A stretch of DNA of 64,000 nt from the NCBI GenBank assembly GCA_028285105.1, contig JANQQE010000021.1:1-64000 (forward strand). The letters are read 5' to 3'. A program made the position numbers and the translations under genes. This DNA comes from Alphaproteobacteria bacterium. GTDB lineage: Bacteria; Planctomycetota; Phycisphaerae; UBA1845. A model generated the notes under the pieces. That model searched no databases and had not been told where the DNA came from. It saw nothing but the letters and a program-made list of their open reading frames with translations. How positions within the stretch are numbered: position 1 is the first letter of the stretch; every line of letters starts with the position of its first letter. Shown in pieces: positions 53,019 through 62,070 of the stretch.

Positions 53019-55043
53019 TCAATGATCTCTATACGGCTTCCCAGATTCGTAAGATCTGATGCGCGAGCCAATCGCTCGCCGAAGCGACAGTTCGTTTCGC
53101 GATTTTCCCAATAACCCCAGCGCCTGATTCGCGGCCTCTATCGCTTCATCGAAACGCCCCAATTCAGCCAAGGCTGCGGCCTTTGCATCAAGAAGAGCAA
53201 CGCTGTCCGCCTTGCTCTTGAGACCTTCTTCGGCAATTTTCAGAGCCGCATTCCCATCGCGCACCCGCGCATTGGTTGAGGTAGCCAGCAGCCAGGCAAG
53301 GCGAAAACGCAGCTCAATTTGGCCCGGCAGCGCCTCGATCCCGTCTTGATAGACGCGCTTGGCCTCTGCATAACGCCCGGTCGCGATCAGTGCCTCTGCA
53401 AGCATCGCATATGCGGGCCGATTCGCGTCGAGCTCAAGCGCACGCCTGAGGCTTCTAATCCCCAATCGCCGATTGCTCTGCGCCAGTTTCAGCTCGCCCA
53501 TGATCTCGTGAGCGAGCGCCAACTCAGGCTCCAGCTCAATCGCCGTGCGACAAGCACCTTCAGCCGCTTCGAAATTCTTCTGCTCCCCCAGCGCACGAGC
53601 CACTTTGCAATGCGACACGGCATGATCCTTTAACCCTGCAATGTCTTCCGTGTGCAACAGCGGCCAAGCCAAACCAACCATCAAGACACATCCGATCGAA
53701 GCTGCCCACTTTCGATCCGCCATCAATCGTAGCAACCCCACAAACCCGTACGCCGCATAAAGAATCACGATCGGAACAATCGGAAGTCGAAACCGCGACG
53801 TCACAAAAAACGCCACAACCCCGACCATGTATGCAAAACCATACCCCCACAGCGGAAACTGACCAACCAGTTTGCGCTTGCCCGAAAGAACCACGCCAAT
53901 CAGCGCAAACGGAACCATCATGCCAAAACCAACGGGTAAAAACCGAACGATCGGCGTGTACTTGTCGGTGAAGAAATACAAGTTGTACGGGTTGGGAACT
54001 TCGACATCGTTCCAGAAGTACCGAAGCTTGTGCAGCATCAGACGAATCGCTTGACCCGGATGGTCGAACATGAATCGCAACCCCGCGCGATAGTAAAAGC
54101 GTGATACTTCTCCGGCTGACAACTGCCGGCCCATATTCGACTGCGCGATCGCTGCCGCATCCTCCATCCCGCCCCACCAGTCCGGACGCACACCGGGCAA
54201 GAGGGCCATCAACCCGTCGGACTGTGGGTTGTTTCCGATGTAAAAGTTGAACCCGCCGTTTGAAGCGATCAGAACCGCCTCGCCGCCTTTAACGTAGTTG
54301 CGAATCGTCACCGGTAGAATGGTCAGCCCGCACGCCACACCAAACGTTGCTGCCCGGGCGATCCAATCTTTCGGCTGCTTCAACCCGTAGATGACAATCG
54401 GCCAACATGCCAGAACCGGTACAACGAGCAGCACATTCGGACGATTCAGCGCCGACAAACCGAAGCAAACACCCGCAAACGCCCACGCAAAATATCCAGG
54501 ACGATCAACGCGGACAACCAACCACAGTCCCAACAGGTTCAAGAAAACACTGAGCGGTTCGACGAGAAGTTCACCGTCGAAGAAGACCAGCACCCAATAC
54601 GTCGCCGCAAGCACTCCGGCCAGGGCTGCAACGGACCGTCCAAAATACCGGTGCGCAACCGCAAACAACAACCCACAACTTCCAGCCCCCATCACCGCAG
54701 CCAACATCCGCGGGACTTCGTAGTCCACGCCAATGATTGAAAAAAGAATCCCCAACAGCCACGGGTAGAGCGGCGCCCTTGGATAGACGCCGTCAAACAG
54801 CGATCGCCCCTCGGCAATCGCCGTCGCCCAATCGACGTGCAACTTCGCATCGATCGAAGGGTGCGAGAAGAACGGACTGGCTTGCAATTGGTGATTGTAG
54901 ACCAAACGAACAACGAGCGCGATCAACAAAACCGCAGACAGCAGCATCCAATCCAACCCGGACCATCCGGTCGTTTCCTCCGCGCCGATTTCGTTGGACA
55001 CGTCTGAATCAACAGGTTCGATTTGTGTTGCAGACGTAGACAT
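53019..55043 (-). CDS. GT39/PMT-like membrane glycosyltransferase with TPR tail
   Basis: From the ATG at 55043, 674 residues (a TTG at 55103 is less likely). About eleven membrane helices with an acidic first loop (HPSIDAKLHVDWATAIAEG, YPRAPLYPWLLGILF) mark a GT-C enzyme. The segment ASNGGFNFYIGNNPQSDG parallels the paralogue at 25678-27531. Residues 470-670 carry four or five TPR repeats (RALGEQKNFEAAEGACRTAIE, AYAMLAEALIATGRYAEAKRV). The architecture resembles TMTC-like enzymes. It is probably co-transcribed with the downstream membrane protein gene. Donor and acceptor unknown. Confidence 0.83.
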   Translation of the reverse strand: MSTSATQIEPVDSDVSNEIGAEETTGWSGLDWMLLSAVLLIALVVRLVYNHQLQASPFFSHPSIDAKLHVDWATAIAEGRSLFDGVYPRAPLYPWLLGILFSIIGVDYEVPRMLAAVMGAGSCGLLFAVAHRYFGRSVAALAGVLAATYWVLVFFDGELLVEPLSVFLNLLGLWLVVRVDRPGYFAWAFAGVCFGLSALNRPNVLLVVPVLACWPIVIYGLKQPKDWIARAATFGVACGLTILPVTIRNYVKGGEAVLIASNGGFNFYIGNNPQSDGLMALLPGVRPDWWGGMEDAAAIAQSNMGRQLSAGEVSRFYYRAGLRFMFDHPGQAIRLMLHKLRYFWNDVEVPNPYNLYFFTDKYTPIVRFLPVGFGMMVPFALIGVVLSGKRKLVGQFPLWGYGFAYMVGVVAFFVTSRFRLPIVPIVILYAAYGFVGLLRLMADRKWAASIGCVLMVGLAWPLLHTEDIAGLKDHAVSHCKVARALGEQKNFEAAEGACRTAIELEPELALAHEIMGELKLAQSNRRLGIRSLRRALELDANRPAYAMLAEALIATGRYAEAKRVYQDGIEALPGQIELRFRLAWLLATSTNARVRDGNAALKIAEEGLKSKADSVALLDAKAAALAELGRFDEAIEAANQALGLLGKSRNELSLRRAIGSRIRSYESGKPYRDH

Positions 55044-55200
55044 GGGCGCTGGTAACGATGCGGTCGCACGTTTTCTTGTTCGAAGGCTCTTGTTTGAAGG
55101 CAAAATTCAAAACGTTCGGCGCATTGTCAGGGACCGAGCGCAGAAGTGCAATCGCAACTTTAATCTGGCTGAAACGAGATGCGAGCCGCCTGAACTATGC

Positions 55201-56457
55201 CTAGGCCTTCGCCACGTTATCGCCGAAGACAACCGCGTCGATGTCGGCGCCGCCGGCGTCGGCTTGACCTGAATCGGGATTACCGATTTCGAGCACGACC
55301 AGCGTCACATCGTCACGAGGATTCAACGATCCGGATTCGGCATCGAGCGATTCCGCGAAAGACTGCACGAGTTCGTTGGCAGGCAGATGAGCGATGTCAT
55401 CCAGAACGTTGCGGTAATGACAATACTCGTCCGCACGCTCTTTCGATTCGGCGAACCCAAGCTCCACACCATCACTGTAGAGAATAATTTTTTCGCCCTG
55501 CCGAAGAGTCACTGCCTGCGTTTCAAAATCCTGCTCATCGAAAATGCCCAGCAAACCACCACCCGACTTCAACTCCGTCAGACGACCGTCAGCCGAACAG
55601 TGGAACGGATACGGATGCCCAGCCCGCGCGAACTGCAATTCGAGCGTGCGAATATTCAAGAGCAAGAAGCCAGCCGTCACAAACTGACTGTTGGGTAAGT
55701 GCTGCTCGACCAGCTTTGAATTGAGCATGCCCAATGTCTGACCGGGCGAATAAATCGTGTAACCCTGATCGTGAACATTTTTCGACGTCACCGCATTCTT
55801 GATGAACATCGTCAGCAGGCTAGCCGCCATCCCATGCCCCACCGCGTCGGCGACGTAGAACGCAACATGATCTTCGTCCACCCGATAGATGTCATAAATA
55901 TCCCCCGACACAAAGGTAGCAGGTCGATACATTGCAGCGAAATGAGCCTGCCCGACGTTTTCGACATGCTGCGGCAAGAACGCCGATTGCAACCGGCCCG
56001 CCAACCGCATTTCCTGATCCACCTGAGCAAATTGCGTATTCAACTGCTTGAACAACCGGTGCATGTTGGCGAGGTCGTTTTCCATCGATTGAACCTTGTG
56101 CTGATAAAGCTCAATCGTCGCAAGGCGCCCCTGTAATTCGTCAAGCGATATGTCGGTGTCGGCGTGGTCTATGAAATGGCCTTCGCACAAGTTCGCCACA
56201 CGGTGGCCAGCCCCCATGACGATGGTGGTCAGCGCGCTCATGTCCACGTGACGCACGAGTTCGTCAAACGGACCGCGCGACGATGCAACCGAACCATCCG
56301 GTGCCGACAACAGCACGGCATCGAAAGCATGCTCTTTCGCCGATGTCAGTGCCGACTCGTAGTCGCAAGACACTTGCACATGATGGCCACGAGCGGAAAG
56401 CTTCGATTCAACGTCTTGTGCAAGACGCTTTTCGGGATCAACCAATAACAGGTTCAT
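55201..56457 (-). CDS. SpoIIE/RsbU-type PP2C phosphatase with degenerate receiver domain
   Basis: A 418-residue protein. Residues 1-115 look like a response-regulator receiver (MNLLLVDPEKRLAQDVESK), but the phospho-acceptor position, five residues after Asp46 in FDAVLLSAPDG, is Ser51, so it cannot be phosphorylated canonically. A coiled coil (IELYQHKVQSMENDLANMHR) leads into the PP2C domain from about residue 155: GRLQSAFLPQ, FVSGDIYDIYRVDEDH, YVADAVGHGMAASLLTMFI, ILYSDGVELGF and DDVTLVVLEIG, with the metal-binding acidic residues present. It should dephosphorylate STAS anti-anti-sigma proteins; one is encoded at 37031-37393. The input to the receiver is unknown. Confidence 0.92.
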   Translation of the reverse strand: MNLLLVDPEKRLAQDVESKLSARGHHVQVSCDYESALTSAKEHAFDAVLLSAPDGSVASSRGPFDELVRHVDMSALTTIVMGAGHRVANLCEGHFIDHADTDISLDELQGRLATIELYQHKVQSMENDLANMHRLFKQLNTQFAQVDQEMRLAGRLQSAFLPQHVENVGQAHFAAMYRPATFVSGDIYDIYRVDEDHVAFYVADAVGHGMAASLLTMFIKNAVTSKNVHDQGYTIYSPGQTLGMLNSKLVEQHLPNSQFVTAGFLLLNIRTLELQFARAGHPYPFHCSADGRLTELKSGGGLLGIFDEQDFETQAVTLRQGEKIILYSDGVELGFAESKERADEYCHYRNVLDDIAHLPANELVQSFAESLDAESGSLNPRDDVTLVVLEIGNPDSGQADAGGADIDAVVFGDNVAKA

Positions 56458-56631
56458 TTACACGACCCTCGATTCCTTGGTGCCGCATTCGTATCGAATG
56501 CGGGCAAGCCCTCAGCGCGAAGCATTCCGCGAACGTTCTGGCCATGCAGCCAGACCAGACGTCGTATCCGTCGTTTAAGAATCGACAGACCGGTTGCCAC
56601 AAATATACAGTTCAATCTGTGATTCGGCGGC

Positions 56632-57162
56632 TTATTGAACGTTGTTTAGGACCGTATCGGGAAAATCAAGGGTACTTCCCTCCTCGATGCCCAGTTCTTT
56701 GAAGAGGCCAGCCCGAACTTCAAGGGCATAGCGGTAGGTGGCTTCGGAATGGGTGGTCCGAGAATCGAACGGAGCCATCGTTTTGATGGTGACGATTGAT
56801 CGATCTGAATTGACAAAGGCGATATCCAGAGGCACCGGTACGCGCCGCATCCAGAAACCGTATCGGGCTGGGTCGCGGTCGGAATTGAAAATGAACATCA
56901 TGCCCGGATGACGACCGTCGGGAAGCGTTGCAAGTCGCTGGGCTTCAACTTCCATGAATCCAAGTTCGCGCTCGTTATCGGTCTTTGCGATCCATGCCGA
57001 AAACGTCTGCTCACCGATGGACATATCAGCTTGTTCCATCTGATCGAAGCGGTCGGGATTGTCAGCCCCCGGAGGCGTGCAGCCGCCAACATGCGCGAGC
57101 AGGCCGGAACCGACAATCAGCACCATACCAAACGTACGTCGAGTTGATTGAAATTTCGCCAC
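56632..57162 (-). CDS. DUF192-domain lipoprotein
   Basis: A 176-residue protein starting at GTG with a lipobox ending VGGC (residue 28). DUF192 features are visible: AWIAKTDNERELGFMEVE, PDGRHPGMMFIFNSDR, FWMRRVPVPLDIAFVNSD and YALEVRAGLFKELGIEEG. The fold is small and beta-rich; the function is unknown. It lies 14 bases after the gatB stop on the same strand, probably in one transcript, though the two have no known functional link. Confidence 0.88.
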   Translation of the reverse strand: MAKFQSTRRTFGMVLIVGSGLLAHVGGCTPPGADNPDRFDQMEQADMSIGEQTFSAWIAKTDNERELGFMEVEAQRLATLPDGRHPGMMFIFNSDRDPARYGFWMRRVPVPLDIAFVNSDRSIVTIKTMAPFDSRTTHSEATYRYALEVRAGLFKELGIEEGSTLDFPDTVLNNVQ

Positions 57163-57176
57163 GACTGTCTCGCTTT

Positions 57177-58673
57177 CTACCCGGCTTGCATCTCTTTGAT
57201 CTTCGCGGCGATCAACTGACCGACAACCTTGGGGTCGGCTATTCCGCCGGAAACCTGCATGACTTTGCCGGTGAGGAAACCGGGAGCGGCTTTCGCTTTT
57301 TTCGGATTGCTCAATGCATCCTGCACCGCGCCAGCATTCTCCTTGAATACCTGCTCGACCCAGGCGGCCATCTGCCCGACATCCTGCACCTGAATCAGGT
57401 TGTGGTCCTTGGCCATCTGTTCGAAATCGACGTCGCTGGCATCGCCTTCCATCGCTTCCAAGAGCAGCCGTTCGCCAGCAGACGCATTGACCATACCGTC
57501 TTCAACCATGCGCACCAACTGCTGCCAGCATTTCGCATTCGGCAGGACGGTACTGACCGTCAACTCGCGATCGTTCGCCAATTTTTTCGCCGCACCCAAC
57601 ATCAGCGACGTCATCCGCTTGGCCAGCTTCTTGTCCCCATGAATCGCCGCATCGAACAAATCCGCATCGCCGCGATCCGCAACGATTAGTTCCGCGTCGG
57701 CAGGCGTCAATCCAAACGACGAGACAAGTCGATCCCGCCGCACGGTCGGTGCTTCCGGCAGACCGCTTCGAACTTCTTCAACCCACGCTGTCGACGTCGT
57801 GACCGGCATCAAATCGGGGTCGGGAAAGTATCGATAATCGTGCGCGGCTTCCTTGCTACGCTGAAACTCCGTCATCTGCTTATCGGCATTCCAGCCGCGA
57901 TTTTCGTTGGCAGCTTTCCCGAAGACGTAATTCTCGTCAGCCACCCAATCCTGCACTTGCCGTTTCGATTCGTACTCGATCGCATCGCGGACGGCTCGGA
58001 AACTGTTCAGGTTTTTCACTTCGGAAATTGGGGTGCGATATACGTCCCCACCACGAGAAATTTCGACGTTGATATTCGGCTCGAAACGCATGTGCCCTTT
58101 TTGCATGCTGGCTTCGCTTACCCCAAGGTAGACCGCCAGCTTCTGCAATCCGGTGCAAAATTCGAACGCATCCTGGGCCGTTTCAATGTCCGGCTCGGTG
58201 ACGATTTCCAAAAGCGGGGTTCCCGTCCGATTCAAATCGACCAGCGAGCAACCCGGAACATCGTGCAGGTTCTTACCCGCATCCTCTTCCAGATGCGCCC
58301 GGCGGATCCGAATTCGCTTGGAGCCTCCAGCTTCAGCATCGATATCGCAGTGTCCCTCATAACCGAGCGGAAGATCGTATTGGCTGATCTGATAATTCTT
58401 GGGCAGATCGGGATAATAGTAACTCTTACGATCCCACTTGGTGTATGCCGCAATCTTGCAATTCATCGCTAACGCAAACCGCACCGATGCCTCGAACGCA
58501 GCCCGATTCATCACCGGCAGCGAACCTGGTAATCCCAGACAAACCGGACACGTCCGGCTGTTGGCTTCAGCCCCGAACTCCAATGCACACCCACAAAAAA
58601 GCTTGGTCCGCGTCGCCAGTTGTACGTGGATCTCAAGTCCGACGATCGTTCTGGTTGTAAGTCCTGCAACCAA
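57177..58673 (-). CDS. gatB: Aspartyl/glutamyl-tRNA(Asn/Gln) amidotransferase subunit B
   Basis: A 498-residue GatB. The start is TTG, supported by AAAGGG seven bases upstream; no better start lies before the conserved TIVGLEIHVQLAT. Zinc-site cysteines occur in LFCGC and RTCPVCLGLPG. KSYYYPDLPKNYQISQYD, HLEEDAGKNLHD and DLNRTGTPLLEIVTEPD are hallmarks, and the C-terminal YqeY-like domain is present (ADPKVVGQLIAAKIKEMQ). With GatA and GatC it converts mischarged Glu-tRNAGln or Asp-tRNAAsn; those subunits are not in the window. It is divergent from the next gene. Confidence 0.96.
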   Translation of the reverse strand: MVAGLTTRTIVGLEIHVQLATRTKLFCGCALEFGAEANSRTCPVCLGLPGSLPVMNRAAFEASVRFALAMNCKIAAYTKWDRKSYYYPDLPKNYQISQYDLPLGYEGHCDIDAEAGGSKRIRIRRAHLEEDAGKNLHDVPGCSLVDLNRTGTPLLEIVTEPDIETAQDAFEFCTGLQKLAVYLGVSEASMQKGHMRFEPNINVEISRGGDVYRTPISEVKNLNSFRAVRDAIEYESKRQVQDWVADENYVFGKAANENRGWNADKQMTEFQRSKEAAHDYRYFPDPDLMPVTTSTAWVEEVRSGLPEAPTVRRDRLVSSFGLTPADAELIVADRGDADLFDAAIHGDKKLAKRMTSLMLGAAKKLANDRELTVSTVLPNAKCWQQLVRMVEDGMVNASAGERLLLEAMEGDASDVDFEQMAKDHNLIQVQDVGQMAAWVEQVFKENAGAVQDALSNPKKAKAAPGFLTGKVMQVSGGIADPKVVGQLIAAKIKEMQAG

Positions 58674-58839
58674 ATTTGATCCCTTTCAACACGTGCGATT
58701 CTGTAGCGACGACTTGCTCAAAGCCAACCTTCTACGGTAGATTATCCGTAGGCCGTTGCGAATCGGCAAATTCAACGCCCAAACGGGCCATGATACCCCT
58801 CAAGACACCCGCAGATTAAGGCGACACATCAACTATATT

Positions 58840-59586
58840 ATGGAATCTTTCAAAACCGTATCAACTCTCGAACGCATCGTCCGCAATGGAATCGTCACGG
58901 CCATGGTTGTCGGGTTTGGAGCATTTTGCTTTTACGATGCTTACATTCGATACCCCCAACAAAACCTCGACGACGCCAAAAAAGAATTGCCAGCAGAACT
59001 TCAGGACACCGCATCGATCAATGACCGTGTCACCGAAGCGACCGTCAAGACTCTCAAGAAAGGGATCAGCCTCGAGGAGATTTCAAAAGAGATCGGACCA
59101 CCCGCTTGGCGCGGCGAGTTTGGAGAACACAACGACCGTGCCGTTTGGTTTGGTCGTGGCGGTTCACTCGTTGTCCTTTTCGATCGAATGGGAGTGATCC
59201 GCACAATTGACTGGAAAGTCGGAAAATACGGTGAGACCGATTTGTGGCTTCAACTGGCGATGGGATTGGTTCTTGCGCCATTGGCACTGATTATGCTGTT
59301 TCGCCTGATCGCCATGTGTACGCGCGGTGCCGAGTTTTCCGATCAGGGTTTGAAACCCTCTGGCAAGGAATTGATTCCGTTCGATTCGATGACGGGCTGG
59401 GATACTGAATCGTATAAAGATCGAGGGCAAATCACGCTCAAATACGATTCAGCCAGTGGCAACAGTGAATATGTGTTGGACGATTACAAACTCGCTGCGT
59501 TCAAAACCATCGTCAACGAGATCAGCCAGCGCAAGGGTTTCGACAACCCCATCAAAGAAGAAGCATCGCCCACCGAAGTTTCTTAG
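58840..59586 (+). CDS. Two-helix membrane protein of unknown function
   Basis: From the ATG at 58840 it has 248 residues. An N-terminal helix (NGIVTAMVVGFGAFCFYDAY) and a second near residue 155 (LWLQLAMGLVLAPLALIMLF) flank an extracytoplasmic domain with SLEEISKEIGPPAWRGEFGE. The C-terminal part after the second helix (FSDQGLKPSGKELIPFDSMT) resembles the PH-like domains seen in small membrane proteins. I do not recognise a named family. It is divergent from gatB and convergent with fumC. The frame opens earlier at 58756, but that extension is charged and lacks a ribosome-binding site. Confidence 0.7.
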   Translation: MESFKTVSTLERIVRNGIVTAMVVGFGAFCFYDAYIRYPQQNLDDAKKELPAELQDTASINDRVTEATVKTLKKGISLEEISKEIGPPAWRGEFGEHNDRAVWFGRGGSLVVLFDRMGVIRTIDWKVGKYGETDLWLQLAMGLVLAPLALIMLFRLIAMCTRGAEFSDQGLKPSGKELIPFDSMTGWDTESYKDRGQITLKYDSASGNSEYVLDDYKLAAFKTIVNEISQRKGFDNPIKEEASPTEVS

Positions 59587-59621
59587 GGTTAAAAGTCTCA
59601 TAGGTCTAAATACTCGCAGGT

Positions 59622-61013
59622 CTAATGCGGTTCGGTCATATTCATCGCGTTGAGCGCTTCCATCAGCACATCTTCACCCAATACGCCTTGCTCCAACGCC
59701 ACCTCACGAACCGTTCGACCCGTCGCGTACGCTTCTTTCGCAATCATCGCCGATTTGTCGTAACCGATGTGCGGAACCAGACTCGTACACATCGCCAGGG
59801 ACTGCTCCACCATCGACGCACAACGTTCCTTGTCGGCTTCGATCCCTGAAACGCAGCGATCGGCAAACACCCGCGACGCACTGGCCAGCAACCGAATCGA
59901 CTCCAACAAATTGTGGGCGATCATCGGCATCATCACGTTCAATTCGTAGTGCCCATCGCGACAACCCAGCGCGATCGCCGTGTCATTGCCCGTCACCTGA
60001 GCCGCAACCATCACCACCATCTCGCTCATCACCGGATTGACCTTGCCCGGCATGATGCTGCTGCCCGGCTGGGTTTCCGGTACGCGAATTTCGCCGATCC
60101 CGCAGCGCGGCCCGCTCGAAAGCATCCGAATGTCGTTGGCCACCTTGGTCATCGAAACCGCAATCGTACGCAGGTGCCCGCTGGCTTCACACACCGCATC
60201 CTTCGAAGCCTGCGCTTCAAAATGATTCTCAGCCTCCACAAACGCGATGCCCGTTTCGCCGGCCAACCGCTCGCAAACGGTTGAACCGAATGCAGGATGC
60301 GTATTAATCCCCGTACCGACAGCCGTCCCGCCAATCGCCAGTTCCGCCAGTGCCTTGATCGCCTTCTGCGCCCGTTTCACGCTGAGATTGATCTGGGCTG
60401 CATACCCGCTGAATTCCTGCCCCAATCGAATTGGCGTCGCATCCTGCAAGTGCGTGCGACCGATCTTGACCGTTTCGTCGAACGCGGTGGCTTTGCGACC
60501 CAACTCCTGCGCCAACTGCTGAAGCGCCGGAACCAGATCGCCCTTGATCGCTTCAGCCGCAGCCACATGAATCGCCGTCGGAATCACATCGTTCGACGAT
60601 TGCCCCATGTTGACATGATCGTTCGGATGCACCGGATCGCGACTTCCAATCGTCCCGCCCGACAGTTCGATCGCCCGGTTGGAAATCACCTCGTTGGTGT
60701 TCATGTTCGAGCTGGTACCCGATCCCGTCTGGTAAACGTCCAGCACAAAATGTCGATCGAGCTTACCAGCGATAACTTCCTCTGCGGCTTGCACGATGAG
60801 GGTCATGCGGTTGGCATCGAGTCGGCCCAACTCGTGGTTGGTCTGAGCCGCCGCCCGCTTGATGAGCCCCATCGCCCGAATGAACGCTCGGCCAAACCGG
60901 TATCCACTGATCGGAAAGTTCTCGACAGCCCGCTGCGTCTGCGCCCCCCAGTACGCCTCACTAGGTACCGTCATCTCGCCCATGCTGTCTTTCTCAATCC
61001 GCGTATCGCTCAT
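59622..61013 (-). CDS. fumC: Class II fumarate hydratase
   Basis: A 463-residue FumC from the ATG at 61013. The signature GSSIMPGKVNPVMSE is intact, as are MGEMTVPSEAYWGAQTQRA, TGSGTSSNMNTNEV, HPNDHVNMGQSSND and GRTHLQDATPI. It catalyses the reversible hydration of fumarate to malate in the citric acid cycle, as a soluble tetramer without an iron-sulfur cluster. No adjacent cycle genes are seen. A frame upstream to 61046 adds 11 residues and is less likely. Confidence 0.96.
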   Translation of the reverse strand: MSDTRIEKDSMGEMTVPSEAYWGAQTQRAVENFPISGYRFGRAFIRAMGLIKRAAAQTNHELGRLDANRMTLIVQAAEEVIAGKLDRHFVLDVYQTGSGTSSNMNTNEVISNRAIELSGGTIGSRDPVHPNDHVNMGQSSNDVIPTAIHVAAAEAIKGDLVPALQQLAQELGRKATAFDETVKIGRTHLQDATPIRLGQEFSGYAAQINLSVKRAQKAIKALAELAIGGTAVGTGINTHPAFGSTVCERLAGETGIAFVEAENHFEAQASKDAVCEASGHLRTIAVSMTKVANDIRMLSSGPRCGIGEIRVPETQPGSSIMPGKVNPVMSEMVVMVAAQVTGNDTAIALGCRDGHYELNVMMPMIAHNLLESIRLLASASRVFADRCVSGIEADKERCASMVEQSLAMCTSLVPHIGYDKSAMIAKEAYATGRTVREVALEQGVLGEDVLMEALNAMNMTEPH

Positions 61014-61264
61014 CGCATCGCTCCTGCGCTCGCTGTTCAAGGTCATTCAGTACGTCGCGTGCATATTCTTACATCGAGCAAGAACCCGCAACCCCACCGA
61101 AATTGGCACGAAGAGCGCAATAAACGTCGCCTTCGTCTTGCTGGTACGAACGACTTCTGCTCCAATTCACGCTCGGCAGATGCCGATATACCCGGATCGC
61201 CCGACTGCCAACCTAACAGCGAATTCCCCGGCGCAACCGATCATCCGCAACGAAGCCATCAAGC

Positions 61265-62038
61265 ATGCCCATCATCAGCGCCAACCAACTGCGTAAGTCG
61301 TTCCCAACACCGAATGGCACGCTGAAACACGCCGTAGATGGCATCAGTTTCGAAATCGAAGCCGGAACCATTTATGGCTTACTCGGACCGAACGGTGCTG
61401 GCAAAACCACCACCCTCCGCATGCTCGGCGGACTCATCGCCCCGACATCGGGCGAGGCCATCATCGACGGTAACAACGTTGGCGAGAACCCGTTCGCGGT
61501 CAAGCACAGCATCGGATTCCTGACAGCCAACACCGGACTCTACCAACGCTTGTCACCGCGCGAAATTCTGCATTACTTCGCCCGACTCTACGGCATGGAA
61601 CCCGAACGGATTAAGGCTCGCGTGGAACATCTGATCGATTGGCTGGACATGCACTCGTTCGCCGACCTGCGTTGCGGCGCCCTATCGACCGGGCAAAAAC
61701 AACGCACCAGCATCGCCCGCGCACTCATCGGCGACCCCATCGTTTTGATCATGGATGAACCGACGCTCGGCCTTGACGTCCTCAGCAACCGCATCATCCT
61801 CGACTTCATCCGCCGCGAACACGTCGAAGGCAAAACGATCATCCTATCCACACACTACCTCGACGAAGCCGAATCGCTCTGCGACCGGATCGGATTGATG
61901 CACAACGGGAAGCTGATGGCCGAAGGCACGATGAAAGAATTGCAGCAAACCACCGGCGAAGAAAAACTCAGCGCCATCTTCTTAAAACTGTTCGGCGAAG
62001 CGCAAGGCGAAGACCAAAACGGACGACTGCTGGCCTAA
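61265..62038 (+). CDS. ABC transporter ATP-binding protein, NatA-like
   Basis: A 257-residue ATPase: Walker A LGPNGAGKTTTLRML, Q-loop region SIGFLTANTGLY, signature LSTGQKQRTSIARAL, Walker B IVLIMDEPTLGLD, and switch His in STHYLDEAE. This matches the NatA/CcmA-type exporters of the ABC-2 group. It precedes the permease gene by 32 bases in one operon and should drive it. Na+ export or drug/lipid export are the usual guesses for such pairs; substrate is not determined. Confidence 0.94.
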   Translation: MPIISANQLRKSFPTPNGTLKHAVDGISFEIEAGTIYGLLGPNGAGKTTTLRMLGGLIAPTSGEAIIDGNNVGENPFAVKHSIGFLTANTGLYQRLSPREILHYFARLYGMEPERIKARVEHLIDWLDMHSFADLRCGALSTGQKQRTSIARALIGDPIVLIMDEPTLGLDVLSNRIILDFIRREHVEGKTIILSTHYLDEAESLCDRIGLMHNGKLMAEGTMKELQQTTGEEKLSAIFLKLFGEAQGEDQNGRLLA

Positions 62039-62070
62039 TAAATCAATCAAAAGCAATCAATCGAGGGACC

